Assembly: GCF_002964605.1 (NCBI RefSeq)
Contig: NZ_PQDH01000007.1
Coordinates: 186,001 to 250,000, forward strand
Source: Vallitalea okinawensis
GTDB taxonomy: Bacteria > Bacillota > Clostridia > Lachnospirales > PQDH01
Direction: 5' to 3'
Length of the DNA stretch: 64,000 bases
The first letter of the stretch is position 1. Each line of letters begins with the position of its first letter. The notes below the pieces were generated by a model that searched no databases, had not been told where the DNA came from, and saw only the letters and a list, made by a program, of their open reading frames with translations. The position numbers and the translations under genes were made by a program. Of this stretch, positions 28,240 through 37,492 are shown in pieces.

Positions 28240-29310
28240 TTATAATCCAAGAATTTCTTCTATAAGAACTAGAACTTCCTTCACTTCTTCTAATGTCGTG
28301 TCAGCCATATGAGCTATTCTAAATGTTTTTTCTTTTAACTCACCATAACCATTAGAAATCGTAAATCCTCTTTCACCTAATGCTTTATTAAGTTCTGCAA
28401 CACTAATACCTTTTGTATTTTTAACTGTTGTTAATGTATTAGAAGCATATTGTGGATCAGCAAGCATTTCAAAATGGGTATTAGCCCAGTTACGTACGTA
28501 TTCAGCCATTTCTATGTGGCGTGCAAAGCGGTTTTCCAAGCCTTCTTCAAAAATCTTATCTAATTGATAATCCAAAGCAAACATGTGTGGTAATGAAGGC
28601 GTAGAAGGATATTGATAGTCTTTCTTTTGAATGTAATTATAAAGATTTAATAAGTCTAAATACATACCACGATTTGGTACTTCTTTAGCGGCATTCAATG
28701 CTTTTTCAGAAAATGAGCATGCAGCTAACCCTGGAGGTAAACCTAAGCATTTTTGGGTTGATGCAATACAAATGTCAACACCTAATTTATCTACTTCAAT
28801 CTTTGCTCCGCCAAGTGAGCTTACTGTATCTAGGCAGAAAACAACTTCAGGATATTTTTTCACTACTTCTGCTATTGCATCCACTGGGTTCATGATACCA
28901 GTTGATGTTTCATTATGAGTAATGGTGATCAAATCATAATTTCCAGTTGATAGCACTTCATCAACCATTTCTGGTGTTGTAGGCTGTCCCCACTCTGATG
29001 CAAATTTATCAGCAGGTACACCATTAGCTATAGCCATTTGGTACCAACGGTCACCAAAAGCCCCAACTGAAAAAACAGCAGCTCTTTTACGCGTACAGGA
29101 ACGAACTGCACCTTCCATTAAACCGCTACCAGAAGATGTTGACAGTAATATTTCATTTTCAGTATACATTAATTTTCGTAACTTATCGGAGATACTTCTT
29201 TGTAGAACAGATGCTTCTTTTGTACGGTGCCCAATCATAGGTGTCGCTAATTTTTGAAGTACATCATCTGATACCTCAACAGGTCCTGGAATAAATAGTT
29301 TCTTATGCAT
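28240..29310 (-). CDS. Class V aminotransferase, probable phosphoserine aminotransferase
   Basis: 356 residues. PLP-binding lysine K187 in STQKCLG, preceded by the cofactor aspartate in CLDTVSSLGG. The fold belongs to the alanine-glyoxylate/serine-pyruvate aminotransferase group and not to classical SerC. Being the first gene of an operon with serA makes conversion of phosphohydroxypyruvate to phosphoserine the most likely role. Serine-glyoxylate or serine-pyruvate transamination remains possible. ATG preceded by GGGAGG. Confidence 0.85.
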   Translation of the reverse strand: MHKKLFIPGPVEVSDDVLQKLATPMIGHRTKEASVLQRSISDKLRKLMYTENEILLSTSSGSGLMEGAVRSCTRKRAAVFSVGAFGDRWYQMAIANGVPADKFASEWGQPTTPEMVDEVLSTGNYDLITITHNETSTGIMNPVDAIAEVVKKYPEVVFCLDTVSSLGGAKIEVDKLGVDICIASTQKCLGLPPGLAACSFSEKALNAAKEVPNRGMYLDLLNLYNYIQKKDYQYPSTPSLPHMFALDYQLDKIFEEGLENRFARHIEMAEYVRNWANTHFEMLADPQYASNTLTTVKNTKGISVAELNKALGERGFTISNGYGELKEKTFRIAHMADTTLEEVKEVLVLIEEILGL

Positions 29311-29781
29311 TTAATAATCCTCCCATGATATATAGATTGTTTAATAGTAGATTATCTATCTTCAATCCCATGAATTTAAAAACCCATACGATTTGAATTC
29401 TATTATGGATACATTTTAAATATTGAAATTACTATCACAGTTTCAAAAGTTAAGACAAATTAAAATTAATACTGATTACACTAATTTATAGTGCGTATAT
29501 TACATTAACCTTAATAATTAGTTTTATTTAAAGCAAAACTTAGAACCTTTTTATTGGTGTTATTATAACATAATAAATAGCATTTTTAGTGAAACAAACT
29601 TAATTTTCGGAATCTTTTCTACTCATCTTAATATCCAACGAATATTTTATGAATATTTTCGTATAAACAGGATATTTTTAAATTTCTATTGTTGAATTCC
29701 CCCAAAACTTTTTGCTGTTTAAAACTAATTTCAGTATTATTGCAATAGTTCAACATCTACATTGTGACAGCCGTAGATTCT
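29311..29781. other. 471-base AT-rich intergenic region
   Basis: No coding frame. It is the leader and promoter region of the serine operon on the minus strand. I found no T-box (no AGGGTGG-type motif on the minus strand) and no strong terminator hairpin. No confident promoter pair. Confidence 0.4.
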
Positions 29782-30690
29782 TTATGGTTTCTGCCTTTTA
29801 AAATAATACAATTTCTTTAAAGTTAAAACACCACACCAGCTTGCTCTTGCTCCTTGCCAAGCCTCTTCATAAACACCCCAACTCCAATGAGGTTCTATTC
29901 TTCCCTGCTCATCTAACAGCTCCATGAAGTACTTCTCATTTTTTCTTATTTCTTCCTCTACTAATTCAAATGTTTCATTATCTATCTTTTCAATAAAATC
30001 CAATGGCATCGACACATAAGTCTTCCACTTTTCTTGATCATAACAGACAAGATTTCTAATTGCTTTCACTAGATGATTTCTAATACGAAGTTGATCCTGA
30101 CTATTTAATTGTTGATATAACCGGATAAAACAGTATATTTCATGGGGTGATTCTAGTTGGTTACAAGCAAGAAAATATTCAATAGTATATTCTTTTAATG
30201 CATCTATATCTATAGTTGTAATAAATTGTTGATAGGCTAAGAGATAACTAATAATCTCTGCAGATGGGTTCCCCCAAAACTTGTCTATTACAGTTTGTCC
30301 ATTTTCAGAGTTAAAATGCCACCATGGTGCATGTGGGAAATCATTGACTTCCTTGCGTAGTGCAAACCACCCTTTTCGTGCTGGAATATAGTTAGCTTCA
30401 AAGTATTTGATGGCGTTCTTAACCATCTCTATTACCTGATTATTTTGCTCCAGTTTTATTAAAATCTGCATAGCAACTGTAGTTGCCATAGGCGTTGATA
30501 ATGGTAAATGAAAATCCGATTCTATACCATGACCAAAACCACCATCTTCATTCTGATACGCTTTTAAAGCTTCAAGAACTCTCTCGATACTACCATCATC
30601 AAAATGGTAGGCTAGTAAACTTTGTTCTAACTCACGCCATTGATTGGACTCTTCTCTTATTTTGTTCATTGTTTCTGACTTGATCATCAT
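29782..30690 (-). CDS. Hypothetical alpha/alpha-toroid protein (prenyltransferase/terpene cyclase-like)
   Basis: 302 residues, no signal peptide. ALKAYQNEDGGFGHGIESDF near residue 45 has the QxxDGGF pattern of terpene cyclase and protein prenyltransferase repeats, and the rest is rich in aromatic-containing helices (ARKGWFALRKEV, APWWHFNSENG, WGVYEEAWQGARASWCG). This supports an alpha/alpha-barrel, but a catalytic DxDD motif is not seen. I do not recognise a function. Monocistronic; two ATG codons follow GGAGG. Confidence 0.65.
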   Translation of the reverse strand: MMIKSETMNKIREESNQWRELEQSLLAYHFDDGSIERVLEALKAYQNEDGGFGHGIESDFHLPLSTPMATTVAMQILIKLEQNNQVIEMVKNAIKYFEANYIPARKGWFALRKEVNDFPHAPWWHFNSENGQTVIDKFWGNPSAEIISYLLAYQQFITTIDIDALKEYTIEYFLACNQLESPHEIYCFIRLYQQLNSQDQLRIRNHLVKAIRNLVCYDQEKWKTYVSMPLDFIEKIDNETFELVEEEIRKNEKYFMELLDEQGRIEPHWSWGVYEEAWQGARASWCGVLTLKKLYYFKRQKP

Positions 30691-30817
30691 GTGTCTCCTC
30701 CTATGTATTCATCTAAAATCCCATTCTATAGTTAAAGTGCTAATAGACTAACCTTACTCTATTTTCTTATTCATAACATGTACCCCTTTATATGATTGAG
30801 TTATATCCTTGAATGCT

Positions 30818-31240
30818 TTATTTCATACGTTTTGCAATAGGATGATCTTCATTCAACTGAAGCAAATCCCACAGGTTACCATAAAGATCTTTAAATACAG
30901 CTACCATACCATATGGTGCCTCTTTAGGTTCTCTCACAAATTCAATTCCTCTTTCAATCATTTCATTATAATCTCTCCAGAAATCATCAGTGTTTAAGAA
31001 TAAAAAAACTCTACCTCCAGATTGATTACCAACAAAGGGCTCTTGTTCTGGTTTTGATGCTCTAGCAAGTAATATAGTTGTCCCAATTGAACCTGGTGGC
31101 GAAACAACTACCCATCGCTTATCTTGTTCAGGTTGATAGGTATCCTCAACTAATGTAAAATTTAATTTTTTGGTATAAAATTCTATTGCCTCATCATAGT
31201 CTCTAACCACTAAAGCTATATGAACTATTGATTGAATCAT
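30818..31240 (-). CDS. VOC-family (glyoxalase/dioxygenase fold) protein
   Basis: 140 residues with two babababb repeats: IVHIALVVRDYDEAIEFYTKKLNF at the start and FVREPKEAPYGMVAVFKDLYGNLWDLLQ at the end, the standard VOC layout with metal-ligand positions at a histidine and a late aspartate/leucine-rich strand. Members include glyoxalase I, antibiotic-resistance proteins and dioxygenases. The substrate is not predictable. GGAGGAG precedes the ATG. Confidence 0.85.
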   Translation of the reverse strand: MIQSIVHIALVVRDYDEAIEFYTKKLNFTLVEDTYQPEQDKRWVVVSPPGSIGTTILLARASKPEQEPFVGNQSGGRVFLFLNTDDFWRDYNEMIERGIEFVREPKEAPYGMVAVFKDLYGNLWDLLQLNEDHPIAKRMK

Positions 31241-31434
31241 TTTAATACTCCTCCTTCTGGTTATTCATACTTTACATCAATAACTTTTAATGTACGATCA
31301 TCAATCTTTATCTTATAAGTAATAATACTATTTGGTTCTGACCCTAGTGCGTCCTCTCAAATTCAATCACTCATTTCATCTATTTGAGTAAAATTATACC
31401 ACATAATAGATTTAAATGGAATTTAGGTACTAAA

Positions 31435-31458
31435 AAATCACCCTAATGAGGGTGATTT
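31435..31458 (-). terminator. Terminator of the second sugar ABC operon
   Basis: Perfect 10-bp stem AAATCACCCT/AGGGTGATTT with a 4-base loop, followed on the minus strand by a T run. It lies two bases after the permease stop codon. Confidence 0.85.
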
Positions 31459-31459
31459 C

Positions 31460-32311
31460 TTACTCTTTAACACCTGTTCCGACACCTGCCAAACCCTTTT
31501 CGAAATACTTTTGTAAAGTAAAATAAATCAATAGGGTCGGCAGAACAGCAACAGATGCACCTGTCATAATCATCGGCCAGTTAATATTATATTGCCCTTG
31601 AAAAGCCTTTAATGCTACTTGAATAGTATACATTTCTTGTGAACGGGCTACTGTTAATGGCCATAAGTAATTATTCCATTGTGTTAAAAAAGAAAAAATG
31701 GCAACTAATGATACAGCCGGTTTAGCTAAAGGCATAATAATTCTTGAGTAGATAATGAACTTATTAGCGCCATCGATTTTGGCTGCTTCGTCTAAATCCA
31801 TTGGTATGGTTAGGAAGAACTGCCGCATCATGAATACGCCAAATCCAGTTACTGCAAAAGGAATGATAAGTCCTAAGTATGTATCCAACCAACCATTTGC
31901 CCCACCAAAAGGCATGTTTTTCATCATTGTGAACAAGGGTACTACCAATAATCCAGGTGGGACCATCATAGTTGCCAATGCTAACATAAATAAAGTATCT
32001 TTCCCATAGAACTTCAATCTAGCAAAGCCATACCCAGCCAGAGAAGATAGTGTAATATTAATGATCACTGATGTTGTGGCAACAATTAAACTATTCAAAA
32101 ATGCTCTTGGTAGATTAGTGCTAAATACATCAATATAATTTTTCAAATAGAGTTGATCTGGTATGATTTTAGGAGGCCACATCATGACATCAGCTTGAGT
32201 CTTTATAGACGTCATAAACATCCATAAGTAAGGTCCTAAATATACAATCAAAATAAGTGTTGCAAGTACATAGATACCAATGAGTTTTAAACGCTTACTT
32301 TTCTCACACAT
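31460..32311 (-). CDS. Sugar ABC transporter permease, MalG type
   Basis: 283 residues, six membrane helices, EAA loop DLDEAAKIDGANKFIIYSRI. Last gene of the second sugar transporter operon, three bases after the MalF-type permease. Its ribosome binding site is GGAGGG. As in the first transporter, no ATPase gene is present. Confidence 0.92.
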   Translation of the reverse strand: MCEKSKRLKLIGIYVLATLILIVYLGPYLWMFMTSIKTQADVMMWPPKIIPDQLYLKNYIDVFSTNLPRAFLNSLIVATTSVIINITLSSLAGYGFARLKFYGKDTLFMLALATMMVPPGLLVVPLFTMMKNMPFGGANGWLDTYLGLIIPFAVTGFGVFMMRQFFLTIPMDLDEAAKIDGANKFIIYSRIIMPLAKPAVSLVAIFSFLTQWNNYLWPLTVARSQEMYTIQVALKAFQGQYNINWPMIMTGASVAVLPTLLIYFTLQKYFEKGLAGVGTGVKE

Positions 32312-32314
32312 CTC

Positions 32315-33205
32315 TTACGCCCTCCTCTTAGAAATTTTAAGCTGCATAATTGTGAATACTAATAAGAATGGAACAATGAGAAGGGATAAAGTTGCCCCAT
32401 AACCAACGTTATTATATTCAAATGCTTGTCTCCAGATATACTTGATGGATACAAGTGTTGAATCCAAAGGACCACCATTTGTTAATACGTCTACGATTGC
32501 TACAACTTGGAATGATCCAATCACTGCCATAACGATGGTATATACTAAAGTATGAATAATACCCGGTAAGCTGACATTCCAAAACTTCTGCCAGCCATTA
32601 GCACCATCTATATCTGCAGCTTCATATAAACTCTTTGGAATGCCTTCCAATGCTGCTAAATAAATTGGTGTATTGTAGGATATACCACGCCAAGCCCCTA
32701 CAAGCATAACAACCCCCATAGCCCATGGAGTTGTTAAAAGCCATTGCGGTGGATCAGTATTTCCCATAACACGTAAGAAATAATTTAAAATACCTAACTG
32801 CCCATCAAATATCCATAAGAAGATCATAGCAGTAATAACCTCAGATGTTACAGTGGGTAAAAAATACATAACTTTATAAAAACGCTTTCCTTTAAACTGT
32901 CTATTAAGAAATACTGCCATTGCTAATGCACCACTAAGTCCAATAGTTGATGAACCCACTGTATAGACTAATGTATTTAGAAGACTTTTCCAAAAAAGTC
33001 CATCACTAAAAGCTCTAATGTAATTCTTGAACCCTACAAACTCTGCTGGATTAGGGATTTGATATTTAAAGAAACTTAGATAAACTAAATAGATAATAGG
33101 TATAAGTGCAAAGGTAATTAAAAATGTCATCGCAGGCATAACAAATAAAAAGGAGGTTAGATGATCTTTATATATGACGTTACGCTGTTTTCTTCTGCTC
33201 TCCAT
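32315..33205 (-). CDS. Sugar ABC transporter permease, MalF type
   Basis: 296 residues, six membrane helices, EAA loop LYEAADIDGANGWQKFWNV. Pairs with the MalG-type permease encoded directly downstream. ATG preceded by AAAAGGAGA. Confidence 0.92.
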   Translation of the reverse strand: MESRRKQRNVIYKDHLTSFLFVMPAMTFLITFALIPIIYLVYLSFFKYQIPNPAEFVGFKNYIRAFSDGLFWKSLLNTLVYTVGSSTIGLSGALAMAVFLNRQFKGKRFYKVMYFLPTVTSEVITAMIFLWIFDGQLGILNYFLRVMGNTDPPQWLLTTPWAMGVVMLVGAWRGISYNTPIYLAALEGIPKSLYEAADIDGANGWQKFWNVSLPGIIHTLVYTIVMAVIGSFQVVAIVDVLTNGGPLDSTLVSIKYIWRQAFEYNNVGYGATLSLLIVPFLLVFTIMQLKISKRRA

Positions 33206-33267
33206 AGATATTCTCCTTTTCTTTTAGAATGGGATACCTACCCAAGTAGATATCCCTTTGTTCAAGT

Positions 33268-34614
33268 CTATTGACCAATTTCATTCTCAGCGATTTTTTG
33301 TGCACTGTTCAATAATTCTTCTGGATCGCCACCATCAAAGGATGCACGAATTGCATTTCTCCATGCGTCATTTGATTCTGCAAAAGCTTCTAATTTATAG
33401 GGTTTAGCATCAGCTAATGTCTCTATAAAAGGTACCATTAGTGGGTCATTGAAGAAAGGATCATTAATCTGATCTTTTTTCACTGGATATCTACCCATCT
33501 CTTTAGCCATGGCCATGGCACATGCATCTGATGTAAACCATTTCATCAACTCAAATGAAACCTCTTTATTAGCTGCACCCTTAGGTATAAATAAACTACC
33601 TCCACCAGAAACAGCTCCTGCTCCAACACCTGGTACTACTGCAGTCCCTACTTTATCATACATCTCAGGATATTCATTCTTAATACGTGCTAAATCCCAA
33701 GGTCCAGATATGAATTGCACAGCTCTTTCACTACCAAACATAGCAACTGGATGATCTGATTGTCTTTTTTGTGGTGGTGGTACAGGTGATGCTTTTTCTT
33801 TGGATAATTGAATATAATCCGTCAAAGTATTAATAACTACAGGATCATTTAATGTTGGTTGACCATTCTCTAATAAATCTCCACCGTTAGCTACAAGCAC
33901 TCCAAATAGGTTCCAAGAACTTGCAGAACTAACAAAACCATAACGTGAACCATCTTCTTTAGATAATTGCTTAGATACTTCTAATAATTCTTCTAAAGTA
34001 TTAGGTGCTTCTACAATACCTTCTTGTTCATAGATCTCTTTATTATAGATTAGCATAATCGTATTGATATCTAATGGTACACCATATTTAGTTCCACCCC
34101 AAGTAACATCTTCCATTGCACCTGGTAAAAACTCCTCTTCTGCTCCCCACTCTGTCCATAGGTCATCAATTGGTTCAGCAAAACCTTGATTCCCTGCAAC
34201 AAAGGCATGTTGATGTGCCATATCAGGTGCTGCTCCACCGTTAACAGCTAATCGTGTCTTATTCATCATATCTTCCCATACAATCCCAGTCACTTTGATA
34301 TTGACATTAGGATAAGACTGTTTAAATTTATCCATTGTATTGGTTAGTGGTGCTTGTTCTGAATAATCGGCAGCTAACCAAACTTCTAATGTAACGTCAC
34401 CCATATTAGCTATTTTCTCATTTATTTCAGGATAGCCTTCTGAAGCAAAACTCTTTCCTGATGCTGTATCATCAGTAGCATCTTTTTCTGATGCATCATT
34501 TTTTACTTCTTTTTTAACTTCTTGATCTTGTTTTTCTTCATTAGTCGTACTGCATGCTGTTAAGGTTAAAATAAGAATAAGTATGATACTACACCATCTT
34601 GCTAATTTTCTCAT
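33268..34614 (-). CDS. Sugar ABC transporter substrate-binding lipoprotein
   Basis: 448 residues. Lipobox LTAC with lipidated C21 after a hydrophobic signal, a charged Lys/Glu/Asp linker, then a family 1 solute-binding fold (LEVWLAADYSEQAPL, DINTIMLIYNKEIYEQ, AMFGSERAVQFISGPWD). First gene of the operon with two permeases. The divergent membrane AraC-type regulator is the likely activator. GGAGGGG precedes the ATG. Confidence 0.9.
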   Translation of the reverse strand: MRKLARWCSIILILILTLTACSTTNEEKQDQEVKKEVKNDASEKDATDDTASGKSFASEGYPEINEKIANMGDVTLEVWLAADYSEQAPLTNTMDKFKQSYPNVNIKVTGIVWEDMMNKTRLAVNGGAAPDMAHQHAFVAGNQGFAEPIDDLWTEWGAEEEFLPGAMEDVTWGGTKYGVPLDINTIMLIYNKEIYEQEGIVEAPNTLEELLEVSKQLSKEDGSRYGFVSSASSWNLFGVLVANGGDLLENGQPTLNDPVVINTLTDYIQLSKEKASPVPPPQKRQSDHPVAMFGSERAVQFISGPWDLARIKNEYPEMYDKVGTAVVPGVGAGAVSGGGSLFIPKGAANKEVSFELMKWFTSDACAMAMAKEMGRYPVKKDQINDPFFNDPLMVPFIETLADAKPYKLEAFAESNDAWRNAIRASFDGGDPEELLNSAQKIAENEIGQ

Positions 34615-34696
34615 TATTGCCCCTCCTTAAATTTTCAAAACTAAAAGTTACTTGTTGATGCTTTCTGAATTTTTCATTGGCGATACCGCTGACCTT

Positions 34697-34725
34697 ATAC
34701 TAAATCCTTTTTTATAAATTGTAAA
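34697..34725 (-). promoter_or_regulatory. Promoter of the second sugar ABC operon
   Basis: On the minus strand, -35 TTTACA (34720-34725), 17-bp spacer, -10 TAGTAT (34697-34702). This leaves a leader of about 75 bases before the binding-protein gene. A plus-strand -10 TATAAT at 34865-34870 probably serves the divergent regulator. Confidence 0.55.
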
Positions 34726-34906
34726 CAATACCATTTAATAAGAACCATTAAATTTACTACTTAAATGTGCTAAAATAATAGTAATACTTAAAAACTCACT
34801 GCATTTTTGTTAAATATGACATTGAAAAGCAATATTGATGGTTAAACATTGACTACTTGTCTCATATAATAAGATTGGGTGTTGTAATCACTATGGGGGT
34901 GGATTG

Positions 34907-37216
34907 ATGAAAGCAACTGGTAAACTTTATAGACAACTACTTATGAACTTTCTTATATTTTTAACAATTCCAATCATAATCTATATTCTTTTCTTTCAAA
35001 TAAGCATAGCACAATATTTTAAAGATATCATACATGAATCTAATAAGCATCAATTACTTTTACTTCAAAATGATTTTGAGCAAGCTATTGAATCTACTAA
35101 GAGAAATGCATTGTTTATTGTTTTGGACCAAAATGTCCAAGAGCTTTTTAGATTACAGAATGCTGGTGATTCTTCTAGTAGTCATTATTTAAAGAAGCAG
35201 ATTGATGTTATGTCTTCGATTTCAGATAAGGTAGCTTCACAAGATGATATAATCCATTCAATCTATATCTATAATTATCAAACTGGTCATTTGTTAACCT
35301 CTGATGAGATCAGTACATATGAGCATAACTTTTATGATACCTCTTGGATATCGACTTATGAAGCTAATCATGTATTTACAATCCTTCCTCAGCGAAAACC
35401 TTACGATCAAGATTTGGCTATGCCATTTCTACTTGATAGTAAGGCTAATTATGATGTTATAACGATGATCTATCCAATTACCACTTACTCAGATGGAGGG
35501 AAGGATGGAGCTATCATCCTTAATATCTATAAGGATGCCATTGATGCTTTACAATCTGTTTATGATGAAAACTATGTGATTGTTGATACAAAGGGAGATA
35601 TTATCACATCTATTGCAGATGAAGAATTACTCCTTCAAGTTAGTCAGTCAAAAGAATTTGATGAAGTCATTATGTCTAAAAATAATCTTGGGTATACAGA
35701 ACTTACTCTGGATAAAGAAAACTATTTGATGATGTACCAGAATTCATTAACGACACATTTTACGTATATTAAGCTAGCCTCTATTGATAACCTGTATAAT
35801 CTTCTTAATAAAGCTAAGTTCATCTTAATATTTCTCACTAGTTTCATACTTTTGACTGGTATTCTCTACTCCATAAGGAGAACACAGAACTTTTACAATC
35901 CAGTTGAAAGAATCATGAAGCAACTCAATAACAAACAAATTGGTACTTCACTCACCAATCAAAATGAACTCAACTTTATTTACAAAGCAGTGGATCAACT
36001 GATTGAGGAAGATCAAAAGATAACAGAATTACTAAAGGAAAATCAAAATAATATAGAAAAGTCACAAATACTTGAACTTTTACGTGGTAAGGTAGATGAA
36101 GAATCCAATACTCTTTTTCAAGAACCATGGTTATATTGTTGTATTCTACTATCCATTGATCAATACAAACAGTTTGCTGAAAAATACAGCTATAAAGATC
36201 AGTATTCTTTTAAAACCATCCTTTTACATTTAGCAGTTGAACATATCAACCAATATGGTAAAGGTATCGGAGTTCTGTTAGAAAATGATAAAATTGCAGT
36301 TGTGACACTCATTAATCCACAGCAAAAATCTGATATTTCGACCATTATTAATATGATAGGGGAAAAACTCATAGAAAAAACAAGCCGATTAGATACTTTC
36401 TCAATTAGTATAAGTATGGGGAATGCTTATAATAACATTAATGAAATTCGCTACTCCTTCTTAGAAGCTCTAGAAGCATTAAAGTATCGTATGACCTACG
36501 GTTATAAGAGTATCATACCCTATAATAAAATCCCCCATGAAAGTGATGAGCCTATTGAGCTACCATTACCTAATATCGTATCTCTTTTAGGTAAGAACGA
36601 TTTGGAGGAAGTAAAAGTTCTGTTAAATCAATACTTTATTGACTTAAAGACTATGAAAAATATTAATAATGAAAATGTTTTTAATTACCTATATCCTCTT
36701 ATTAGTTCAATAATGGATTTCCTATATAAGAGCAACTTAACTATGGCTCAAATTTCTTATGATCATTCGTCCATCTATCATACAGTACTGGAAAAGGAAA
36801 CACTAGGAGAAATCCAAAGCGAGTTATTTACCCTTTGTCATAGGATTATTGACTACCGAAATAAGCTTGCCTCAGAAAATAACTACATCCAACGTGTACT
36901 TCGCTATATTGATGATCATTATACTGACCCTAGCCTAGATATAAACAAAATAGCGGATGATATTGGTATTAGTTATTCCTATATTCGCAAGCTTATCAAA
37001 GAGGAAACTGGAAATAGCGTCATTCATTATATAAATCACTTACGTATACAAGCTTCAAAAGACATGTTGGTGGGTACTCAGTTAAAAGTGAAAGATATAG
37101 CTTTAGCTGTGGGCTACAACACAGATCAGAGTTATTCAAGGTACTTCAAGAAATTTGAGGATATGACACCGGGGGAATTTAGAAAAAACTTTACACATTC
37201 ACTTCAAAGTGACTGA
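34907..37216 (+). CDS. Membrane-bound AraC-family regulator with extracellular Cache-like sensor
   Basis: 769 residues from the ATG at 34907 (GGGGGTGG upstream; an in-frame TTG precedes it). Membrane helices near 12-30 and 295-315 flank an extracellular sensor region of Cache type (INKIADD is cytoplasmic). A long cytoplasmic region leads to an AraC double helix-turn-helix at about 665-765 (ININKIADDIGISYSYIRKL-like and VKDIALAVGYNTDQSYSRYFKKF). It joins sensor and DNA-binding output in one protein, replacing a YesM/YesN pair. Divergent from the sugar ABC operon it probably controls. Confidence 0.85.
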   Translation: MKATGKLYRQLLMNFLIFLTIPIIIYILFFQISIAQYFKDIIHESNKHQLLLLQNDFEQAIESTKRNALFIVLDQNVQELFRLQNAGDSSSSHYLKKQIDVMSSISDKVASQDDIIHSIYIYNYQTGHLLTSDEISTYEHNFYDTSWISTYEANHVFTILPQRKPYDQDLAMPFLLDSKANYDVITMIYPITTYSDGGKDGAIILNIYKDAIDALQSVYDENYVIVDTKGDIITSIADEELLLQVSQSKEFDEVIMSKNNLGYTELTLDKENYLMMYQNSLTTHFTYIKLASIDNLYNLLNKAKFILIFLTSFILLTGILYSIRRTQNFYNPVERIMKQLNNKQIGTSLTNQNELNFIYKAVDQLIEEDQKITELLKENQNNIEKSQILELLRGKVDEESNTLFQEPWLYCCILLSIDQYKQFAEKYSYKDQYSFKTILLHLAVEHINQYGKGIGVLLENDKIAVVTLINPQQKSDISTIINMIGEKLIEKTSRLDTFSISISMGNAYNNINEIRYSFLEALEALKYRMTYGYKSIIPYNKIPHESDEPIELPLPNIVSLLGKNDLEEVKVLLNQYFIDLKTMKNINNENVFNYLYPLISSIMDFLYKSNLTMAQISYDHSSIYHTVLEKETLGEIQSELFTLCHRIIDYRNKLASENNYIQRVLRYIDDHYTDPSLDINKIADDIGISYSYIRKLIKEETGNSVIHYINHLRIQASKDMLVGTQLKVKDIALAVGYNTDQSYSRYFKKFEDMTPGEFRKNFTHSLQSD

Positions 37217-37283
37217 TCCAACTTCACATTGTTCTACTGTGACTTACGTCATGTTTCAGGTATGTGCAGGAAAGTATGGTTCC

Positions 37284-37376
37284 TTACTTAATCATTTCAT
37301 ACTCATCTTCCTTATGGCGTAGTGCTTCTAATAATTCTTCATTATACTTTGTGTTACAAATTACATGTTTATTTCC
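37284..37376 (-). pseudogene. Possible C-terminal gene remnant
   Basis: A minus-strand frame of 31 codons reads ...KYNEELLEALRHKEDEYE and ends at TAA (37284-37286). It has protein-like charge patterning but no start codon or ribosome binding site, and runs back into a terminator hairpin. I do not recognise the family. Could be chance. Confidence 0.25.
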
Positions 37377-37386
37377 TAATAAAAAA

Positions 37387-37408
37387 AAGCGAAGAGTATT
37401 CTTCGCTT
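37387..37408 (-). terminator. Terminator of the MATE gene region
   Basis: AAGCGAAG-AGTATT-CTTCGCTT, followed on the minus strand by eight T. Same stem as the terminator at 39801-39826. Confidence 0.8.
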
Positions 37409-37492
37409 ATTTAGGGTAGGAATCAACAATTTCATTAGCTACATAAAGTAAATGAAAATTGTTGTAACCAGCATCTATTTTCAAATATTAAG

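Noticed and set aside
29311-29781. T-box or SAM riboswitch upstream of the serine operon
   Set aside because: No T-box AGGGTGGNACCGCG sequence on the minus strand and no terminator/antiterminator pair could be found.
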